This document shows positions 29,880-38,337 of a stretch of 41,675 nucleotides of DNA, piece after piece (the stretch's first letter is position 1; every line of letters begins with the position of its first letter). Origin of the DNA: Candidatus Cloacimonadota bacterium (GTDB lineage: Bacteria; Cloacimonadota; Cloacimonadia; JGIOTU-2). A model generated the notes under the pieces. That model was not told the DNA's origin. It worked only from the letters and a program-made list of their open reading frames with translations, and ran no database searches. The stretch spans positions 1-41,675 of the forward strand of contig JAGXLO010000010.1 of the NCBI GenBank assembly GCA_018334695.1, read 5' to 3'. Made by a program: the position numbers and the translations under genes.

Positions 29880-30929
29880 TTAAATATTTTCCTTAAGAAA
29901 ATTTATATATTCAATTTTAGAAGGATTCACTTTATTCAGGATGGCAAGATAAAATGTAATCAGATCCATCATGAGAATAGTTGAGAAGGTTTTACCAAGC
30001 TTGGTCTTTCCCTGAGTATAAATCTCAAGGAATTCAATTTTATTTTTTTTGAACAAGTCCTGAATTACTTTTAGACGTTTAAGATAAATTTCATCTTCTT
30101 CATAATCTCTAATAAATATTGGAATAACTTCATCGTTATTCATTCCTTCCCAACCTTCGATTTCATTATGATTCATTTCTGAGAATGTATTTGCAAAAGC
30201 ATGATTTTTGGCATTTTCATTAAATTGGCATTTAAAGCGATAAGCAAGAGGGTGTAATTGCGGATTACTACTATAAATTATAGGAATTTTTTTATGGATT
30301 TTTTTGGCTATTTTCTTGGCGAGATTGCTTTCCTCTTCTACATCCATATTTATATATTTCAGTTTATTGTTGACATTAATAATTGCTAATTTTGCATCTA
30401 CCGTGGCATCAGTAACAATTGCTACTTCTTCCAGTATTTTCAGGAGTGAGAAGAAAAGATAACCGATGGCAGCTCGAGGTTGGTATCCATTAGGAAGTTG
30501 TTTCATCAAGTAACCTTCCTCTTTGGAATAATGCTTCAGAATTCCTCCGGAAGTGAGCATTGCAATTTGTGCTCCAATTTTCTTCAATTTTTTAAAACAG
30601 GTTACGGTTTCTTCTGTATTCCCTGAATAACTACAGACTATACCCAGAGTATTTTCATCAATATAACCCGGAATTTTATAATCTTTTATGACTCTAATGG
30701 GGATTTCATCTTCATACAAAGTTTTTATAAGGTCTCCGGCAATAGCAGAACCACCCATACCGCAGATCAATATTCTATCAATATTTTTATAATATTTTGC
30801 ATATTCATTTTTTTCACTATCCAGGTAGGCAGTTTTGATCTGATTCGGTAGTGATACAATCTGATCATACATGTCATCAGAATCAAATCGATTATAATTT
30901 CCAGTATAATCTAAACTAATTGTTGACAT
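29880..30929 (-). CDS. Bifunctional phosphoglucose/phosphomannose isomerase
   Basis: Interconverts fructose-6-phosphate with glucose-6-phosphate and mannose-6-phosphate. The 349-residue size and the sequence match the PGI/PMI SIS-domain family. Visible sites are CGMGGSAIAGD (near 53-63, first SIS), CSYSGNTEET (sugar-phosphate binding, near 98-107), and EMNHNEIEGWEG with the catalytic histidine of the ring-opening step. The family was first characterised in archaea and is widespread in FCB bacteria. GGAG lies just ahead of the ATG. It follows ptsI by 49 bases, so it may be the end of the pts unit. It supplies fructose-6-phosphate for GlmS. Confidence 0.91.
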   Translation of the reverse strand: MSTISLDYTGNYNRFDSDDMYDQIVSLPNQIKTAYLDSEKNEYAKYYKNIDRILICGMGGSAIAGDLIKTLYEDEIPIRVIKDYKIPGYIDENTLGIVCSYSGNTEETVTCFKKLKKIGAQIAMLTSGGILKHYSKEEGYLMKQLPNGYQPRAAIGYLFFSLLKILEEVAIVTDATVDAKLAIINVNNKLKYINMDVEEESNLAKKIAKKIHKKIPIIYSSNPQLHPLAYRFKCQFNENAKNHAFANTFSEMNHNEIEGWEGMNNDEVIPIFIRDYEEDEIYLKRLKVIQDLFKKNKIEFLEIYTQGKTKLGKTFSTILMMDLITFYLAILNKVNPSKIEYINFLKENI

Positions 30930-30978
30930 TATTCTCCTTTCAAAGAATTTATTTTAAAATTTTCTTAAATTGTGCAAT

Positions 30979-32697
30979 TTATTTATTTTGTTTTAGTTGT
31001 TCTCGATAATATTCTTTTATATCAATATCAATGTTTTCCATTACCTTTTTTAGATGTTGTTTTTGTTCTTCTACAGAATATTTCTTGATAATTTTTTTTA
31101 TAGGTAACAATTGATCCGTATTTATACTAACCATATTCATACCCATACCAAGTAAAAGCGGAATAGCTATCGGATCACTACCCATTTCTCCACAAATGCT
31201 AACTGGTATATTATTTGCTATAGCAGCATCAATGGTATTTTTAATAAGCAGGATTATACCTCTATGAAAGTAAGTGTAATCTTCGCCAAATCTTTCATTA
31301 TTTCTGTCTGCAGCCAAAACATATTGTGTTAAATCATTGGTACCGATGCTAAAAAAATCGCAAATTTTTGCCATCTTATCAGCAACAAGTGCAGCTGATG
31401 GTACTTCTATTAAAATTCCCAGATCAATATTCTTATCATAGTTAGTTCCTTCCTGATCCAGTTCATTTTTTGCTTGTTCCAAAATCTCTCTGGACTGAAA
31501 TACCTCTTCACATCTAGAAATCATAGGCAGCATAATTTTTATATTGCCATAATTGCTTGCTGTTAATATACCTTTTAGTTGATCTTTGAAAATATCACGG
31601 TATTCCAGTAAAAATCTTATTCCACGTCTGCCCAAATTGGGATTTTCTTCATTCTGCAATCCAAATTCTTCCTTTAGTTTATCTCCGCCTATGTCGAAAA
31701 CACGAATAAAAATTGGTTTATTCTTATCCAAGTTATCAATAATTCTTTTGTAAATTTCTGCTTGTTTTTCCACACTGGGAAATTTATTTTCCAAAAAATA
31801 AAGGAACTCGGTTCTGAATAATCCCACTCCATCTGAATATTTTACTTCAAATTTATTTGTTTCTTCGGCTAGCTCAATATTAGCCATAACTGTAATTTTT
31901 TTATTATCTTTTGTTATAGCTTCTGATTTAGCCAATGATTTGTAACGTTCTATTTGCTTGTTTCTTTGCTTTTTTTGCTCTTTGTAATTTTCTTTTTGCT
32001 TCTCATTGGGCTCCAGGATTAAAGTTCCTTTTTGACCATCAATTATTGCTTCCGTTGACTGAGCAACTTCTCTTGTTGCATTTTTCACATCATAAATAAC
32101 CGGAATACCAATTGACTTTGCTAAAATTGCCGAATGAGAATTTTTTGAACCATGTTCCACTACTAAGCCAAGGAGATCAGCATTAAACATATTCATAGCG
32201 AGAGAAGGGGGTAGAGCTTCTACTACAGCTATTGTTTCCGGTTCAATTTTTATATTCATTTCTTTTTTATCCTGAATATTTTTGATCAAGTTATTTCTAA
32301 TATCCCAAAAATCTGCTTTGCGCAAAGACAGGTATTCGTCATCAACGTTGGAGAGGGATTTTAAAAAATTTTCAAAATACGTATGTATTGCTAACTCCAC
32401 AGAATACAATTCATCCTTGATTATATTTCTAATATTATCTTTTAATTCCTTATCTTTAAGAATTTCCTGATGGGATTGTATTATTTCATGCTGTTCGCTA
32501 TTATTATCCACCAGACTTTGCAATGATTTTAGTTCTTTTAGAGATTTTTTGATGCCCTGTTCAAATTTTTCAAGCTGTTCATCAATATCGTCTGCATCTA
32601 TCTTTTCTGCGGAAATATTTTGAATAAAATTATCTATAAGAGAGCATTTACCCATGGCAAGTCCCGAAGCTAATGGAATTCCCTGTAGTTTTTTCAT
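30979..32697 (-). CDS. ptsI: PTS enzyme I (phosphoenolpyruvate-protein phosphotransferase)
   Basis: Autophosphorylates from phosphoenolpyruvate and passes the phosphate to HPr. The 572-residue protein is normal length. It has the N-terminal HPr-binding region, the active-site histidine in GSKNSHSAILAK (His188), the TIM-barrel signature IGTNDLTQYVLAADR and the catalytic cysteine in ICGEMGSDP. The start ATG overlaps the ptsH stop (ATGA), so the two are translationally coupled. No enzyme II gene is in the window. The module may therefore be regulatory, or the permeases may be elsewhere. Confidence 0.96.
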   Translation of the reverse strand: MKKLQGIPLASGLAMGKCSLIDNFIQNISAEKIDADDIDEQLEKFEQGIKKSLKELKSLQSLVDNNSEQHEIIQSHQEILKDKELKDNIRNIIKDELYSVELAIHTYFENFLKSLSNVDDEYLSLRKADFWDIRNNLIKNIQDKKEMNIKIEPETIAVVEALPPSLAMNMFNADLLGLVVEHGSKNSHSAILAKSIGIPVIYDVKNATREVAQSTEAIIDGQKGTLILEPNEKQKENYKEQKKQRNKQIERYKSLAKSEAITKDNKKITVMANIELAEETNKFEVKYSDGVGLFRTEFLYFLENKFPSVEKQAEIYKRIIDNLDKNKPIFIRVFDIGGDKLKEEFGLQNEENPNLGRRGIRFLLEYRDIFKDQLKGILTASNYGNIKIMLPMISRCEEVFQSREILEQAKNELDQEGTNYDKNIDLGILIEVPSAALVADKMAKICDFFSIGTNDLTQYVLAADRNNERFGEDYTYFHRGIILLIKNTIDAAIANNIPVSICGEMGSDPIAIPLLLGMGMNMVSINTDQLLPIKKIIKKYSVEEQKQHLKKVMENIDIDIKEYYREQLKQNK

Positions 32698-32963
32698 TCT
32701 TTTTCTCCAAAATTATTTTCGAACAGATTCAATACTTCTTTCATCAATTCTTCTTCGTCAACGCCGTCAAAGATCAATTCCAATTTTGTTCCTTTGCTGA
32801 CGCCCAACATCATTATACCCATTACACTTTTTCCATTAATCTTAGTTCCGTCTTTTATAATGAAAAAATCAGCTTTATATTTCGAAGCATTCTTAGCTAG
32901 CATAGAGGCAGGTCGAATATGCAATCCGGACCTGTGTTCCAGAACAATCTCTTTTTTGATCAT
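32694..32963 (-). CDS. ptsH: Phosphocarrier protein HPr
   Basis: Accepts phosphate from enzyme I on His15, seen in SGLHIRPAS, and from HPr kinase on Ser46, seen in INGKSVMGIMML. Both residues fall at exactly the classical positions in the 89-residue protein. The presence of a good Ser46 site next to hprK implies Ser-phosphorylation control of the kind known in Firmicutes and several Gram-negatives. It starts 5 bases after hprK and overlaps ptsI by 4 bases. Confidence 0.96.
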   Translation of the reverse strand: MIKKEIVLEHRSGLHIRPASMLAKNASKYKADFFIIKDGTKINGKSVMGIMMLGVSKGTKLELIFDGVDEEELMKEVLNLFENNFGEKE

Positions 32964-32968
32964 AAATT

Positions 32969-33937
32969 CTATTCTTTATCAGATTCAAGGTAAGATCTAA
33001 TTTTCTTCTTTCTTTCCATATCCTCTTGCAATCTTTCATTCATAACTTCTGCAGAATTGTAACCGTAAACTTTTAGCATATGGTTAAGAGCGATAACTTC
33101 AATGATTTTGGCAATGCTCTTGCCGGGAGAAACCGGTAGATAGATAATTGGAATCTCAACATCCAAAATGCGATTATAATGTTCCTTTAAACCGATTCTT
33201 TCATAATCCATATTTGGACGCCAGGGAACAAGCTCGACCTGAGTTTCAATTCTTTTTTGGACTCGAATGGATCGAACACCAAACATTCTTTCAATGTCTA
33301 TTATTCCTATTCCTCTGATCTCCATAAAATGACCGATATCTTTATTCGCTTCTCCCATTATTACATTATTTCTGCGCTTTGCATCCACAATATCGTCTGC
33401 AATAAATCTATGACCACTTGAGATCAATTCCAGAGCACATTCGCTTTTTCCTATGCCACTCTTGCCTGTAATAAAAATACCAACTCCATAAACATCCACA
33501 AGCGTTCCATTTAGTTTTTTGCGAGGGGCAAACCAATCATGCAAAAATACACTAAGAGATTTGAATAATTGTTCTTCGGTTAGCTGTGATACTATAATTG
33601 GAACTTTGTTTTCACTTCCCAAAAATACCAGTTCTTTGGAAGGTTGCATGCCATCTGAAATTATTATACAGGGAATATTAAATTCCTGAAACAAGTTTTC
33701 AATTCTGTCGTATCTTTTTGTTGAGGTAAGTGAATCCAGATATTTAATTTCTGTTTTAGACAACAATTGAATTCTATCGTACTTAAAGACTTCCACAAAA
33801 CCGGTAAAGGCAAGACCAGGTTTGTTCATATCATAAGTTTTAATCATATTATCCAAGCCTATCTCAGTTGTCTGCAGCTCTAATTGCAGTTCCCCCTTTT
33901 TCTTAGACAATAATGTTTTTATTGTTAAATCTTTCAT
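32969..33937 (-). CDS. hprK: HPr kinase/phosphorylase
   Basis: Phosphorylates and dephosphorylates HPr Ser46 according to ATP, pyrophosphate and phosphate levels. The 322-residue protein has the N-terminal DRTGG-like domain, Walker A GKSGIGKSE, RFIADD, and the HprK signature HFMEIRGIGIIDIERMFG. The length is normal. GGAG lies ahead of the ATG. It begins one base after hpf ends and 5 bases before ptsH starts, so hpf-hprK-ptsH-ptsI forms a tight cluster. Confidence 0.95.
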   Translation of the reverse strand: MKDLTIKTLLSKKKGELQLELQTTEIGLDNMIKTYDMNKPGLAFTGFVEVFKYDRIQLLSKTEIKYLDSLTSTKRYDRIENLFQEFNIPCIIISDGMQPSKELVFLGSENKVPIIVSQLTEEQLFKSLSVFLHDWFAPRKKLNGTLVDVYGVGIFITGKSGIGKSECALELISSGHRFIADDIVDAKRRNNVIMGEANKDIGHFMEIRGIGIIDIERMFGVRSIRVQKRIETQVELVPWRPNMDYERIGLKEHYNRILDVEIPIIYLPVSPGKSIAKIIEVIALNHMLKVYGYNSAEVMNERLQEDMERKKKIRSYLESDKE

Positions 33938-33938
33938 C

Positions 33939-34466
33939 TTAATTCTTCTCCTCTATTTCGGAAAGATTATAAGATCCATTATCATTTTTTTCCAGCAGAT
34001 TTACTCTATCGTCTTCTTTGTTTATGAATAAAAAAATATCCTCATCCATATCTTCAAATTGATCTACAGCATCTACAGGATAGAGCTTTGCTAGTGACAT
34101 TTTCTTTTTGTGGACTCTTTTTTCTTCTAAAAAGTCGATACTCTGCGGAATATTTTTTAAACCGGGCTTTTTGTGAGTGTGACGTTTATTTTGTTTTCCA
34201 ATTTTTTTCTTTATCTGTCTTTCTACTTTATTAATTGCACTATCAACTGCCTTATACAAGTCATCTTCTTTACTTTTACTAAAAAATGAAAATTTATTGA
34301 TGCGCATATTTACTTCGGCAAAATGGACGCTTTTTTGTTTCCATAAAACTACTTCTGCAAATATTATGTTATCAGAGTACTTTTTCAGATTCATCAACCC
34401 ATCTCTGGTATAATTTTTTAAAGCATCCGTTAAATCAAAGTGTCTTGCTGTAATTGTTACTTGCAT
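33939..34466 (-). CDS. hpf: Ribosome hibernation promoting factor, long form
   Basis: Binds and dimerises 70S ribosomes in stationary phase. The 175-residue protein starts with the S30AE domain (VTITARHFDLTDALKNYT) and, after a basic linker (KQNKRHTHKK), has a C-terminal domain around LAKLYPVDAVDQFEDMDEDIFLFIN, as in long HPFs that form 100S dimers alone. Two tandem ATGs exist; the second (34466) has better spacing from GGAG. The position upstream of hprK matches the lpt-rpoN-hpf-pts neighbourhood of other Gram-negatives. Confidence 0.92.
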   Translation of the reverse strand: MQVTITARHFDLTDALKNYTRDGLMNLKKYSDNIIFAEVVLWKQKSVHFAEVNMRINKFSFFSKSKEDDLYKAVDSAINKVERQIKKKIGKQNKRHTHKKPGLKNIPQSIDFLEEKRVHKKKMSLAKLYPVDAVDQFEDMDEDIFLFINKEDDRVNLLEKNDNGSYNLSEIEEKN

Positions 34467-34500
34467 CATTTCTCCTTTATTTATATTTTTAGATTTTTAA

Positions 34501-35379
34501 TTAGCTTAATTCATCTTTGAGAATCTCGGTTACATTTTTAGAATAATAGGAACTTCTTACAAGAGGAGCAGATTCCACATAGCGAAAGCCTATCTTTTCA
34601 GCATGACTTTTATAATCATTAAAAGTTTTTGGGTGAATATATTCTTTAACAGGAACTTTTCTTTTGTCAGCCTGAAGATATTGACCAATAGTAAGCATAT
34701 CTACACAAGCCCTTCTAGCATCGTCCAAAAGCTCTTTGACTTGTTTCTTTGTCTCACCCAAACCTACCATTATGCCTGTTTTTGTAAAAATAGTTTTACC
34801 TCTTTTTTTAACATATTTCAATAAATCCATTGATAGATCATAATCAGCCTGAGGACGTATATGAGAATAAAGCGACTCAACTGTTTCTAAGTTATGGTTA
34901 AATATCAAAGGTTTTTTGTCAACTATTTTATCGACAGCCTTGTAATTACCCTTAAAATCGGGAGTTAAAACTTCAATAGTAGTACCGGCTGACATGACTT
35001 TTCTTATCTCATCAATGGTACTTACAAAAATTTCTGCACCTCCGTCCTCCAGATCATCTCGGGTTACGGAAGTAATTATAACATGATTTAAACCCATATT
35101 TTTTGCGGTTCTAGCTACTCTTACAGGTTCATTTTTGTCCGGCGAAGGTAAGTCTTTTGCAGTAGGTATAGCACAAAAACGACAATCTCGTGTGCAGGTA
35201 TCACCTAATATCAAAAAAACAGCAGTTCCTTTTTCAAAGCATTCTCCCCGATTTGGGCAACGTGCACTCTGGCAAACTGTATGCAAATTATTATTTTTCA
35301 TCAAGCGAGTGATTTTAGCCTTTTTACTTGCTCCAAGCACGTTTGCAGTCAGCCATTCAGGTTTTCTTTTAGTTGCCAT
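34501..35379 (-). CDS. lipA: Lipoyl synthase
   Basis: Radical SAM enzyme that inserts two sulfurs into octanoyl groups on E2/GcvH domains. The 292-residue protein has both cluster motifs: auxiliary CQSARCPNRGEC near 37-48 and radical SAM CTRDCRFC near 62-69, plus the C-terminal RSSYY whose serine ligates the auxiliary cluster. No lipB, gcvH or dehydrogenase gene is in the window. It sits between lptB (20 bases upstream) and hpf (34 bases downstream), the position usually held by rpoN in related gene orders. Confidence 0.95.
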   Translation of the reverse strand: MATKRKPEWLTANVLGASKKAKITRLMKNNNLHTVCQSARCPNRGECFEKGTAVFLILGDTCTRDCRFCAIPTAKDLPSPDKNEPVRVARTAKNMGLNHVIITSVTRDDLEDGGAEIFVSTIDEIRKVMSAGTTIEVLTPDFKGNYKAVDKIVDKKPLIFNHNLETVESLYSHIRPQADYDLSMDLLKYVKKRGKTIFTKTGIMVGLGETKKQVKELLDDARRACVDMLTIGQYLQADKRKVPVKEYIHPKTFNDYKSHAEKIGFRYVESAPLVRSSYYSKNVTEILKDELS

Positions 35380-35399
35380 CTTAACTCATAAATCTAGAT

Positions 35400-36149
35400 T
35401 TATTTTTCAAAGTTAATATCCAGAAAACCATCGCCCAGATAAATTTTTCGGGCTTGTGGATCATTAACCAATTCTTTTGAGGTTCCGGACAGAAGTACTT
35501 TGCCCTGATAAATTATATAAGCTCTCTCTGTAATTTTTAGAGTATCAAGTACATTATGATCAGTGATTAAAATTCCAATGTTTCTTTTTTGTAATTTTTT
35601 AATAATTCTTTGAATATCAGAAACTGCAATTGGATCTACTCCTGAAAATGGTTCATCCAAAAAAAGAAATTTCGGTTCGGTGACCAGGGCGCGTGTTATT
35701 TCCAGTTTGCGACGTTCTCCACCTGATAGAGAATAAGCTTTTTGGTCTGACAATCTTGTTAAATCAAGGTCATCCAGAGCTTGTTTGAGCCGTTTTTTCT
35801 GCTCATCTTTATCTATATCGAGATTTTCAATAATTGCTTTAACATTATCTCTAACAGTTAATTTGCTAAAAACGGACGGTTCCTGGGAAAGATAACTCAG
35901 ACCCAATCTGGCTCTTTTAAACATAGGCATGTGAGTTATTTCTTCATCATCCAGAAAAACCCTTCCCGAAGTAGCCTTTTTCAGTCCAATCATCATATGA
36001 AAAGTAGTAGTCTTTCCAGCTCCATTTGGACCAAGCAAACCTACAATTTCTCCTTGTTCAAGTTGTATAGATATTTCTTTAACAACCTTTTTCTTGCCAT
36101 AAACTTTTACTAAATTTTTGGTAGAGATTGCACTACGCTTATTTTCCAT
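35400..36149 (-). CDS. lptB: LPS export ABC transporter ATPase
   Basis: Powers LPS extraction by the LptB2FG complex. The 249-residue protein has Walker A GPNGAGKTT, the LptB-typical Q-loop region LSYLSQEPSVFSKLTVRDN, a canonical signature LSGGERRKLEITRAL and Walker B FLDEPFSGVDP, followed by a switch histidine in ITDHN. The frame is open from an earlier ATG at 36188 inside lptA, but AAAGAG precedes the ATG at 36149 and the N-terminus then aligns. LptA ends 4 bases upstream. The permeases LptF and LptG are outside the window. Confidence 0.95.
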   Translation of the reverse strand: MENKRSAISTKNLVKVYGKKKVVKEISIQLEQGEIVGLLGPNGAGKTTTFHMMIGLKKATSGRVFLDDEEITHMPMFKRARLGLSYLSQEPSVFSKLTVRDNVKAIIENLDIDKDEQKKRLKQALDDLDLTRLSDQKAYSLSGGERRKLEITRALVTEPKFLFLDEPFSGVDPIAVSDIQRIIKKLQKRNIGILITDHNVLDTLKITERAYIIYQGKVLLSGTSKELVNDPQARKIYLGDGFLDINFEK

Positions 36150-36153
36150 TAAG

Positions 36154-37257
36154 TTACTCTTTCTGTTCAAATTTATATACGCCCTCAATTTGTTTTTCTG
36201 CTACGACTTTTTCAATTTCTTCTTTTTTATCAAAAAAAACCTCTAAAAAAGCTGTTTTTAATTTATTAATATAAAAATTGTCAGTTCTTACTTTATTTTC
36301 TCTTATAAAACTATTATTAACATCTATGGCATTCATATACAACAACTTTTCTGCTTCAAAATCCAGCTTTACACTTCTGGCAAAAAGAAAATTTGATTTC
36401 TTATCTGACTCATTTTTTTTAAAATATATTCTAGCATTATTTGACATGAATAAACTGTCCAATTTGTCTTCTTTGAAGAATAGTTCGAATTCTTGGGCAG
36501 AGGCATCAGCAGATTCACTCTGAAATTTTGGATTACCTAGCAAAACGGACTTTTGATTTTGATTAAAATATATTAAAAATTTCCCTTTTGCAAAGGAATT
36601 CTTCATCTCTATAACTACGTCGTAGGTGGCTGTGAGTTTTTCCTTGTCAGAAAATATTTCCATTTGTTTGCTTCTGATTGTTAATTTCTCTCTATCCTCA
36701 AATTTCAACACTGGCTCAATCTTTGCGGAACCATATTTACTTTCTTGATCATAACGAAAATCACCACATTCAAGTTTAACTTTTTCAATGAAATCTTTAG
36801 CTTCAATATTGCCTTTGGCTTTTATTTCACTTCGCAATTTAAAATAATCTATTTCTTCAGCAGTCACTTTTTTGCTAATACTGTCATTAACAACTTCCTG
36901 AAAATAAGCACTATCTCTTAAATTTAAAATTTTCCCATCATAGTTATACCAAACGTTCTCGGCACCTCCTTCAAGTGTATCTTCTACAGCTTTAGCATTT
37001 CCATTTAACTTTAACAATCTTTTGCTTTGAAATATTTGTGCATTATCAGCATAAAATCTAATACTATCGTATATTACATCAACATTACCTGTCAAAGTTG
37101 TAATTGTATCCCCTTTTACCACATCAAATTTTATGATATCAGCATTATTAAGAGTATATTTGTAAGTTTTCTTTGTATTCTGAGCAAAACCTGTTCTGTT
37201 ACATAACAATAAAATTATGAAAAACAGAATCATTTTACCATACTTGTTCTTTTGCAC
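36154..37257 (-). CDS. lptA: LptA/OstA-like periplasmic LPS-transport protein (long form)
   Basis: Predicted periplasmic bridge of the Lpt system. A signal peptide (hydrophobic stretch ending GFAQ) is followed by beta-jellyroll repeats of the OstA type: TLTGNVDVIYDS, NGNAKAVEDT, KGNIEAKDF, with alternating short strands. At 367 residues it is about twice E. coli LptA, consistent with a longer jellyroll. The start is a GTG at 37257, preceded by AGGAG; the next ATG (37233) lacks a ribosome-binding site. The N-terminal 23 bases overlap lptC. The assignment rests on fold-like repeats plus position between lptC and lptB. Confidence 0.85.
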   Translation of the reverse strand: MQKNKYGKMILFFIILLLCNRTGFAQNTKKTYKYTLNNADIIKFDVVKGDTITTLTGNVDVIYDSIRFYADNAQIFQSKRLLKLNGNAKAVEDTLEGGAENVWYNYDGKILNLRDSAYFQEVVNDSISKKVTAEEIDYFKLRSEIKAKGNIEAKDFIEKVKLECGDFRYDQESKYGSAKIEPVLKFEDREKLTIRSKQMEIFSDKEKLTATYDVVIEMKNSFAKGKFLIYFNQNQKSVLLGNPKFQSESADASAQEFELFFKEDKLDSLFMSNNARIYFKKNESDKKSNFLFARSVKLDFEAEKLLYMNAIDVNNSFIRENKVRTDNFYINKLKTAFLEVFFDKKEEIEKVVAEKQIEGVYKFEQKE

Positions 37258-37780
37258 TAACCTCTCCTGTAGCGGTGGCTTTTTCTAGGACCATATGCTT
37301 AAATTGGTCATCACTACGAAAACTTTTGCCGTATAGAACATTCTCCTGTTTGATTACTTTCACACTATCATTAGAATAGATTCTACCGCTATTTCTGTCC
37401 CATTTTAAGGTTGAGCCAAACAGATTTCCCTTTGGTGTATAGATTTCAACATTACCTTTTCCTGTAATCAGATTTCGATTATCATCAATTTTAGCACTAT
37501 CAGCGAAAATTGTTGAAGTGGAATCCTTCTCTTTGCCAAATATCACTAATTTCATGGAATAGAAATGGAGTATATCCTTGTCTGTTAGTTTTCTCATTCT
37601 GTCTGCATAAAGTTGCCAGGCAATACGCTGACCGTCGTACTGTTTAATTATTATGGAGTCGGCAATTTCCAAGCTTTTTTCAATATCCTTTGACTTTTCC
37701 TGTTTTTCTAATTGACTCTGGCAAGAGATAACAACTAAGGATATAAAAATGAAAATAACCAGTTTCTGAAAAAACCGCAT
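37235..37780 (-). CDS. lptC: LptC-like LPS export protein with lipobox
   Basis: Inner-membrane component that passes LPS from LptB2FG to LptA. The 181-residue protein has a beta-rich region with the LptC pattern (WQLYADRMRKL, ADSAKID, LITGKGNVEIYTPKGN, LKWDRNSGRIYS). The N-terminal hydrophobic segment ends in VISC, which reads as a lipobox, so the protein may be lipid-anchored rather than bitopic. The gap from kdsC is 3 bases and the 3' end overlaps lptA, so the cluster kdsC-lptC-lptA-lptB is tight. No clear ribosome-binding site is visible. Confidence 0.86.
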   Translation of the reverse strand: MRFFQKLVIFIFISLVVISCQSQLEKQEKSKDIEKSLEIADSIIIKQYDGQRIAWQLYADRMRKLTDKDILHFYSMKLVIFGKEKDSTSTIFADSAKIDDNRNLITGKGNVEIYTPKGNLFGSTLKWDRNSGRIYSNDSVKVIKQENVLYGKSFRSDDQFKHMVLEKATATGEVSAKEQVW

Positions 37781-37783
37781 AAA

Positions 37784-38299
37784 TTATTGATTTTGTAAAT
37801 GTTGCAGAAAACTATTAACAGCTGTATTGTACTTATTTTCCTGCTTTAGAACATACTCTATAGCTTCTCTTACAGCTCCCTGGCCGCCTCTTTTTTTTGT
37901 TACATAAGTACAAATATCTTTTAATTCATCCGGTGAATCAGGAAGACATATAGAGATACTTACTTTTTTCAGAACCGGCAAATCATTGAGATCATCTCCC
38001 ATATAAATTGCTTCTGAAAAATTTATATCGAGCTCATTTAGCATGTTCTCAATCACGTGCAATTTGTTTTTAATATTTTGATATAATTTTTTAATACCTA
38101 GAACTTGGGCTCGAGAAGCCAGAGCTTTTGATTTCTTACCGGTTACAATTGCAGGAATAATATCAGTTTGTTGTAACAATTTTATGCCAAGGCCATCCTT
38201 TGCATTAAATTTTCTAAGAGATTCTATCTCTTCTATATAGTAAAGTCCTCCATCCGTGAAAACCCCGTCATTATCAAATATCATGATTTTATGTGACAT
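37784..38299 (-). CDS. kdsC: 3-deoxy-manno-octulosonate-8-phosphate phosphatase
   Basis: HAD-family phosphatase that removes phosphate from Kdo-8-phosphate. The 171-residue protein has the nucleophile motif FDNDGVFTDG with Asp9 and Asp11, then GKKSKALASRAQVLGIKKLYQ, and YMGDDLNDLPVL with the metal-binding aspartates, ending in GGQGAVREAIEYVL, a typical KdsC C-terminus. The middle residue of the DxD motif is Asn, where the family often has Val; the catalytic aspartates are intact. It lies 38 bases after kdsA. Confidence 0.94.
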   Translation of the reverse strand: MSHKIMIFDNDGVFTDGGLYYIEEIESLRKFNAKDGLGIKLLQQTDIIPAIVTGKKSKALASRAQVLGIKKLYQNIKNKLHVIENMLNELDINFSEAIYMGDDLNDLPVLKKVSISICLPDSPDELKDICTYVTKKRGGQGAVREAIEYVLKQENKYNTAVNSFLQHLQNQ

Positions 38300-38337
38300 C
38301 GTAACCTCAAAAAATACTGTAAATGATCTATTATTTT

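Noticed and set aside
32694..34466. ptsN or rapZ in the hpf neighbourhood
   Set aside because: Sequences clearly read as HprK, HPr and EI; no PTS EIIA-Ntr domain or RapZ GTPase motif is present.
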